Positions 60,600-64,000 of a DNA stretch of 64,000 bases are shown one piece after another. The first letter of the stretch is position 1. Every line of letters starts with the position of its first letter. This DNA is from G963663315 sp963668255 (GTDB lineage: Bacteria > Pseudomonadota > Gammaproteobacteria > Arenicellales > Poriferihabitantaceae). A program made the translations under genes and the position numbers. The stretch is from assembly GCA_965116595.1 (NCBI GenBank), contig OZ220708.1, forward strand, positions 1,178,001 through 1,242,000, given 5' to 3'. The notes beneath the pieces were generated by a model, which saw only the letters and a list, made by a program, of their open reading frames with translations, ran no database searches and had not been told where the DNA came from.

Positions 60600-62312
60600 T
60601 CAATTCAGCCCGGTCAGGGTGTGGACCAGGGATTCGACAGGGACATTTTCATCCATGCCGGATGCACGATGGTGATATTCAACGATCCCGCGCTCAAGAC
60701 CGCGCTGACCCACTGTGACACGATGCGGGATGCCCAACAATTCAATATCAGCAAACATGACACCTGGTCTTTCGTCCCGGTCATCAAGCAATACTTCAAA
60801 ACCAGCCTGATGTAATTCATGATAAAGCGCATCGACCGTGTTGCGCACGCTGTCGGATTTCTTAATGCCGACAGGCACAATAGCAATTTGAAAAGGCGCA
60901 ATCGATTCGGGCCAGATAATTCCCCTGTCATCGTGATTTTGTTCAATCGCAGCAGCAATAACGCGGGTAACGCCAATGCCATAACACCCCATTGTCATTT
61001 CAACCGACCTGCCAGATTCATTGAGTACGGTAGCATTCATCGTCTTGCTGTATTTGTCGCCAAGCTGAAATATGTGCCCTACTTCGACCCCACGGGCGAT
61101 GGTGATTGTGCCATTGCCATCCGGACTCGGATCACCTTCTACCACATTTCGAATATCAGCCACTTCTCCTGGAGTGACATCCCGGTCCCAGTTGATACCA
61201 AAATAGTGCTTGTCGTCTACATTGGCGCCCGCACCAAAATCAGACATCGCGGCAACACTTCGGTCAATTATAAACGGAATGGGCAGATTGACCGGCCCCA
61301 GCGAACCGGGTCCAGCGCCGATGACATCGCGTATCACTTCTTTATCAGCCATTTTCAGGGGCGAGGCAACCTGGCAGAGTTTTTCAGCCTTGATCGGATT
61401 GAGTTCATGGTCTCCACGAACCAGTAATGCAACTACCGTGGATTCACACTGGTCTGACGCTTCAACCACCAGTGTCTTGATGGTTTTTTCAATCGGTAAA
61501 TTGAATCTTTCAACCAGGTCAGCGATCGTTTTCACATCGGGCGTCTCGACCAATACCATTTCCTGTTCGGCAGGGCCACGCTTCACCTTCGGGGCCACGG
61601 CCTCGGCCAGGTCGATATTGGCGGCGTACTGACCATCGCTGGAAAAGGCAATCGCGTCTTCACCAGAATCCGCCAACACATGAAACTCGTGAGAGGTGTC
61701 TCCGCCAATACTCCCGGAGTGTGCGGCCACAGCGCGATATCGCAATCCCAGGCGATCAAAAATTGCACAATATGTCCGGTACATTACATCGTAGGTTTCC
61801 TGTAGTGAGGCTTGGGTAGTATGAAAGGAGTAGGCATCTTTCATGATAAATTCACGTCCGCGCATGACACCAAACCGCGGACGGATTTCATCTCTGAACT
61901 TGGTCTGAATCTGATAGAAGTTCATTGGCAATTGACGGTAGCTTCTGATCTCGTTCCTGACCAGCGAGGTAATAATCTCCTCATGGGTCGGTCCAAGACA
62001 AAAATCCCGGCCATGGCGGTCCTTCATTCGTAATAATTCAGGGCCATATTCCTGCCATCGACCAGACTCATTCCAGAGTTCTGCCGGCTGGACGCCCGGT
62101 AACAAGACCTGCTGGGCGCCAGCGCGGTTCATTTCTTCGCGCACGATTGCCTCTACCTTGTTCAATACCCGTATCCCCATAGGCAGCCAGTTGTAAATCC
62201 CTGCTGCTACCCCGCGAATCAGTCCCGCCCGGAGCATAAGCTTATGAGATATGACCTCTGCGTCGGTGGGCGTTTCCTTGAGGGTTGCCAGTAATAGTTT
62301 TGAGGTGCGCAT
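60600..62312 (-). CDS. proS: Prolyl-tRNA synthetase
   Basis: 570 aa, bacterial ProRS with the editing (INS) domain between motifs 2 and 3. N-terminus MRTSKLLLATLKETPTDAEVISH is near-identical in pattern to E. coli. Class II motifs: GAQQVLLPGVQPAELW and REFIMKDAYSFH; C-terminal anticodon domain IAIVPVG...VLLDDRDERPGVMFADIEL. The ATG at 62312 is preferred to the in-frame TTG at 62336. Housekeeping gene. Confidence 0.95.
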   Translation of the reverse strand: MRTSKLLLATLKETPTDAEVISHKLMLRAGLIRGVAAGIYNWLPMGIRVLNKVEAIVREEMNRAGAQQVLLPGVQPAELWNESGRWQEYGPELLRMKDRHGRDFCLGPTHEEIITSLVRNEIRSYRQLPMNFYQIQTKFRDEIRPRFGVMRGREFIMKDAYSFHTTQASLQETYDVMYRTYCAIFDRLGLRYRAVAAHSGSIGGDTSHEFHVLADSGEDAIAFSSDGQYAANIDLAEAVAPKVKRGPAEQEMVLVETPDVKTIADLVERFNLPIEKTIKTLVVEASDQCESTVVALLVRGDHELNPIKAEKLCQVASPLKMADKEVIRDVIGAGPGSLGPVNLPIPFIIDRSVAAMSDFGAGANVDDKHYFGINWDRDVTPGEVADIRNVVEGDPSPDGNGTITIARGVEVGHIFQLGDKYSKTMNATVLNESGRSVEMTMGCYGIGVTRVIAAAIEQNHDDRGIIWPESIAPFQIAIVPVGIKKSDSVRNTVDALYHELHQAGFEVLLDDRDERPGVMFADIELLGIPHRVTVGQRGLERGIVEYHHRASGMDENVPVESLVHTLTGLN

Positions 62313-62404
62313 GACTTTTGAATGGATGGGCAGCAAGCGTTAGTTCGAGGGGTTATACTTGCATTTAACGATATATGCAAATACCGTGAACCGGTCGGTT
62401 TTCT

Positions 62405-63379
62405 TCAGGCGGCGGTAAATGACTTGCGAAAAAAACGCAACCAGTTGAGTCCCATAATTTTTTCGATATCCTCGCTGGTAAACCCGGCCAGCTCCAGCCC
62501 CCGGGCAATATTGCCGAAATGGGTTGAGTTACCAAACCATTCCGGTTGATCGGGCCAACCGGCATTGGATGCCGTCCCTTCGCCATAGTCGGTGACTTTA
62601 CTCCAGCGGCCATTTCGCATCCAGGTTACCACTGAATCCGGCTGGCCCTGGCATAAATCCGAACCAATACCTATGCGGTCAATTCCGATTAACGAAGCGG
62701 TATCGGCAACCATGTTACAAAACTCTTGCAGGGTACAATCCGGTCCTCGCTTCAAATGAAACGGATATAAACTGAAACCAAGCATACCCCCGCTCTGCCC
62801 AAGCGCCTTGAGCACTGTGTCCGATTTATTGCGCAGAGCCGGTTCAAAAGAGGACGGATTCGCATGGGTAATGGCAATCGGGCGATCAGAAATATCAATT
62901 GCTTCCAGGGTGGACCGTTCGGCGCTGTGTGACATATCTATAACCATGCCAACACGATTCATTTCCCTGATGATCTGCCTCCCGAATCGGGTAATACCGC
63001 AGTCGTTCTCTTCATAGCAGCCGGTCGCAAGCAGGCTCTGATTGTTATAGCTGAGTTGCATGAAGCGCACACCGAGCTCGTGAAAAATTTCAACCAGTTG
63101 ATAGTCATCCTCGATAGGTGAGCAATTCTGGAATCCAAATATGACCGCCGTCCGGTCGTTTTTTCCAGCCTCCAGAACAGCCGCTGCACAATCCGCTTTG
63201 ACAATCAAGTCACTATGTTGCTCGAACAATCTGTTCCATTCGCCAATATTTCTCAAGGCTTCAATGCAAGTCTCATGGTATGCAATCGTGACATGGACAC
63301 AATTCAGGCCTCCCTGGCGCATTTGTTCGAATATTTCCCGATTCCAGTTGGAATACTGCAATCCATCAATGATCAACAT
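62405..63379 (-). CDS. M19-family (membrane dipeptidase-like) protein with altered metal site
   Basis: 324 aa TIM-barrel of the renal dipeptidase family. The N-terminal metal motif DGHxD reads DGLQYSNW, so the usual His and Asp are missing. Other sites are kept: Glu in SPIEDD, His in DMSHSAE (about residue 150), His in ITHANPSS (about 171), Asp in IGIGSDLCQG. ATG at 63379. It lies 4 nt after the aldehyde dehydrogenase, probably one unit. It may be mononuclear or act on a non-peptide amide. Confidence 0.8.
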   Translation of the reverse strand: MLIIDGLQYSNWNREIFEQMRQGGLNCVHVTIAYHETCIEALRNIGEWNRLFEQHSDLIVKADCAAAVLEAGKNDRTAVIFGFQNCSPIEDDYQLVEIFHELGVRFMQLSYNNQSLLATGCYEENDCGITRFGRQIIREMNRVGMVIDMSHSAERSTLEAIDISDRPIAITHANPSSFEPALRNKSDTVLKALGQSGGMLGFSLYPFHLKRGPDCTLQEFCNMVADTASLIGIDRIGIGSDLCQGQPDSVVTWMRNGRWSKVTDYGEGTASNAGWPDQPEWFGNSTHFGNIARGLELAGFTSEDIEKIMGLNWLRFFRKSFTAA

Positions 63380-63383
63380 AGTC

Positions 63384-64000
63384 TTAAGCTTTCAGGTAGG
63401 TGGTTTTCACCTGGGTATAAAATTCGGCAGCATACTGTCCTTGCTCGCGAGACCCGAAACTCGAGTTCTTCCTGCCACCGAATGGCACATGATAATCGGT
63501 TCCCGATGTCGGCAGGTTGACCATCACGCAGCCTGATTTTGAATGTTTCCTGAAATGGCTGGCATGTGAGAGAGACCGGGTAATGATGCTGGAGGTCAAT
63601 CCGAACTCCGTATCATTGGCCAGTTCCAGCGCATGGTCGTAATCATCTGCCTTGATCACGCAGGTGATCGGCCCAAACACCTCATCCTTATTGATTTGCA
63701 TCGCGTTGTTTCCATTTATGAACAACGCCGGCTTCATATAGTATCCCGGGGTGGATAATTCAATACGGTCTCCGCCATAAATCAACTCTGCACCTTCTTG
63801 CTTGCCAATAGCCAGATATTTCTGATTTTGATCCAGTTGTGCCTGATCCACCACTGGACCAATGTTGGACCTTTCGTCCAGAGCATGACCGGTGACCAAC
63901 CGGCCCATGGCTTTTTCCATGGCTTCGACAAATTGATCATGAACGCCTGCAGTGACAATTATCCGTGATGACGCGGTACATTTTTGTCCTGTACTGAAAA
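63384..64000 (-). CDS. NAD-dependent aldehyde dehydrogenase (partial, 3' part)
   Basis: The frame is open to the right edge: 204 codons visible. It begins STGQKCTASSRIIVTAG with the active-site Cys in GQKC, followed by the family's EVFGPITCVIK and C-terminal VMVNLPTSGTDYHVPFGG. The GQKC context and the TSGTDYHVPFGG end resemble alpha-ketoglutarate semialdehyde or 2,5-dioxovalerate dehydrogenases. The 5' end lies outside the window. Coupled to the M19-like gene downstream. Confidence 0.88.
   Translation of the reverse strand, partial: FSTGQKCTASSRIIVTAGVHDQFVEAMEKAMGRLVTGHALDERSNIGPVVDQAQLDQNQKYLAIGKQEGAELIYGGDRIELSTPGYYMKPALFINGNNAMQINKDEVFGPITCVIKADDYDHALELANDTEFGLTSSIITRSLSHASHFRKHSKSGCVMVNLPTSGTDYHVPFGGRKNSSFGSREQGQYAAEFYTQVKTTYLKA

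Noticed and set aside
1..64000. tRNA, rRNA, CRISPR arrays, transposases and integrases
   Set aside because: No cloverleaf, repeat-spacer pattern or transposase/integrase motif was recognised by eye; a covariance-model scan could still find a weak tRNA.

Overview
The window reads as a bacterial chromosome segment, most likely from a marine or host-associated gammaproteobacterium. Support for this comes from a DUF493/YbeD gene near lipB, an E. coli-type prolyl-tRNA synthetase, ApaG, an AlkX/YcaQ-type glycosylase, TusA/DsrEFH-like sulfur relay genes, and TTT and TRAP carboxylate transporters. No tRNA, rRNA, CRISPR array, transposase or integrase was recognised. Genes are cut at both ends: tctA at the left and an aldehyde dehydrogenase at the right.

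Layout. 0-5.4 kb (minus): a TctABC tricarboxylate transporter with a succinyl-CoA-synthetase-like ligase and a quinone oxidoreductase; a 26-bp near-palindrome overlaps the tctC promoter. 5.5-7.3 kb: an MFS permease coupled to an ArsI-like C-As lyase. 7.3-12.9 kb (minus): a tungsten aldehyde oxidoreductase operon (four-cluster ferredoxin, AOR, FAD subunit, two MoaD-like proteins around a 105-aa unknown, MoaA). 13-27 kb: housekeeping and catabolic genes (GTP cyclohydrolase II-like, desaturase, apaG, TRAP transporter, folK-folP fusion, MOSC protein, enoyl-CoA hydratase, NDP-forming acyl-CoA ligase, lipB, sulfatase, DUF493).

27.1-46.0 kb is the outstanding part: an apparent RiPP biosynthetic island of about 19 kb, flanked by imperfect direct repeats of about 40 bp. 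It encodes a flavin-dependent tryptophan-halogenase-like enzyme, an AlkB-type membrane hydroxylase fused to a degenerate GlnE-like adenylyltransferase, a fused E1-like/YcaO cyclodehydratase, a C39-peptidase ABC exporter with its NHLP partner ABC protein and a short membrane-fusion protein, an NHLP leader fused to a terpene-cyclase-like toroid, an unknown protein, an RND/MMPL exporter with a LolA-like partner, and an 83-aa NHLP precursor that ends in Leu-Cys-Cys-Cys-Trp. The inferred pathway is: the leader recruits the YcaO enzyme, up to three cysteines are heterocyclised, the terminal Trp may be halogenated, the leader is cut after Ala-Gly by the C39 domain, and the product is exported. The roles of the AlkB-GlnE fusion and of the cyclase fusion are unknown.

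46-54 kb returns to ordinary genes (YcaQ-like glycosylase, EamA transporter, amidase, RbgA-like GTPase, NRDE, DUF2237, DadA-like oxidase, aldo/keto reductase). 54.3-60 kb holds a sulfur-handling operon: split YeeE/YedE transporter, TusA, tiny membrane proteins, rhodaneses, DsrEFH-like proteins and cytochrome c. Within it dsrE, dsrF and the periplasmic rhodanese each carry an apparent one-base frameshift. The window closes with cspA, proS, an M19 dipeptidase-family protein lacking the usual His-x-Asp metal site, and the 3' part of an aldehyde dehydrogenase gene.
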